42,507 nucleotides of DNA from Bacteroidales bacterium (GTDB taxonomy: Bacteria > Bacteroidota > Bacteroidia > Bacteroidales > VadinHA17), in contig WXFD01000027.1 of assembly GCA_009877105.1 (NCBI GenBank), positions 1 to 42,507 of the forward strand. Direction: 5' to 3'. The position numbers were made by a program, and so were the translations under genes. Every line of letters starts with the position of its first letter. Positions within the stretch are counted from its first letter, which is position 1. The notes beneath the pieces were generated by a model, which saw only the letters and a list, made by a program, of their open reading frames with translations, was not told the DNA's origin and did not search any database. Positions 42,391 to 42,507 of the stretch are shown here, piece by piece.

Positions 42391-42507
42391 AATATAATTT
42401 TGATTTTAATGGTATGATGCCCGCCTGACCCGTCGGGCAGGGAACCGCACATGATTGACTTTGTCGAGCTCGCAAGCTCGGTTGAAAATTATATTCTTAT
42501 CGTGTTT
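42381..42507 (-). repeat. 127-bp near-identical leader repeat, copy B (cut by window end)
   Basis: This matches 4830-4956 with two differences by eye. It includes the ATG-ATG start of the flavoprotein gene and all visible upstream sequence, and still matches at the final base, so the repeat probably continues outside the window. One of the differences (A to G near 42481) breaks the last base pair of the TCGAGCT hairpin. Confidence 0.9.

Noticed and set aside
42381..42507. Possibility that copy B of the repeat is only an assembly overlap at a contig end
   Set aside because: Two base differences from copy A, and a different coding sequence attached to it, argue for a real second copy, though the sequence past the edge is needed to settle it.
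1..42507. Search for CRISPR arrays, tRNA/rRNA genes, transposases and phage genes
   Set aside because: None was recognised by eye; small RNA genes could still have been missed.

Overview
The window reads as chromosomal DNA of an anaerobic or facultatively anaerobic member of the Bacteroidota, most likely of the Bacteroidales/Marinilabiliales type. This is inferred from protein families typical of the phylum (FISUMP and SprB-repeat lipoproteins, DUF1573, a WYL-regulator type N-terminus, Mrp without CxxC, an ECF sigma factor followed by an inner-membrane/outer-membrane fusion protein), from many lipoprotein signals, and from -7 boxes of the TAnnTTTG type. No rRNA, tRNA, CRISPR array, transposase or phage gene was recognised.

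Layout. 1-3.6 kb is accessory: the tail of an unknown gene, an ARPP-1 domain gene whose 5' end carries five 8-bp tandem repeats, a divergent short HTH regulator, and an AAA/DUF4143 ATPase preceded by two operator-like sites. 3.5-8.2 kb holds a secreted nuclease, a beta-carbonic anhydrase, a ribosome hibernation factor and a quinol-dependent nitric oxide reductase (NorZ). 8.3-22.8 kb is a mostly housekeeping or catabolic block: DUF2207/LemA pair, GH2 exo-glucosaminidase-like lipoprotein, NarK-type transporter, exonuclease III, Tat-exported Gfo/Idh/MocA oxidoreductase, 5'-nucleotidase, acyl-CoA synthetase with an XRE-cupin regulator, ATP-grasp ligase. 23-32 kb holds a serpin lipoprotein, an LVIVD-repeat lipoprotein with a barrel protein, an ECF sigma/anti-sigma pair of the dual-membrane type, an M20 peptidase and an Aas-like AMP-binding enzyme. 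32.2-34.9 kb is a tight four-gene envelope operon.

34.9-42.4 kb is the most interesting part: a redox/metallocofactor module with a DUF134 regulator, a short RACo-like [2Fe-2S]-ASKHA activator ATPase, a metallo-beta-lactamase-fold protein, a DUF5320 protein, an Mrp/NBP35 ATPase, two MinD-type ATPases each carrying two [4Fe-4S] motifs, and a CoA-disulfide-reductase-like flavoprotein. Two promoters in it share the palindrome TGAACA-N2-TGTTCA, one inside a perfect 26-bp palindrome, which suggests a small regulon controlled by the DUF134 protein. The set resembles the orange-protein (ORP) neighbourhood of Desulfovibrio, but no ORP/NifX-type gene is present here.

A second unusual feature links the two ends: a 127-bp sequence, nearly identical by eye (2 differences), lies directly upstream of and includes the start codons of two unrelated genes, the carbonic anhydrase (4.8 kb) and the flavoprotein (42.4 kb). 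The window ends inside the second copy. This looks like a mobile or duplicated promoter/leader element.
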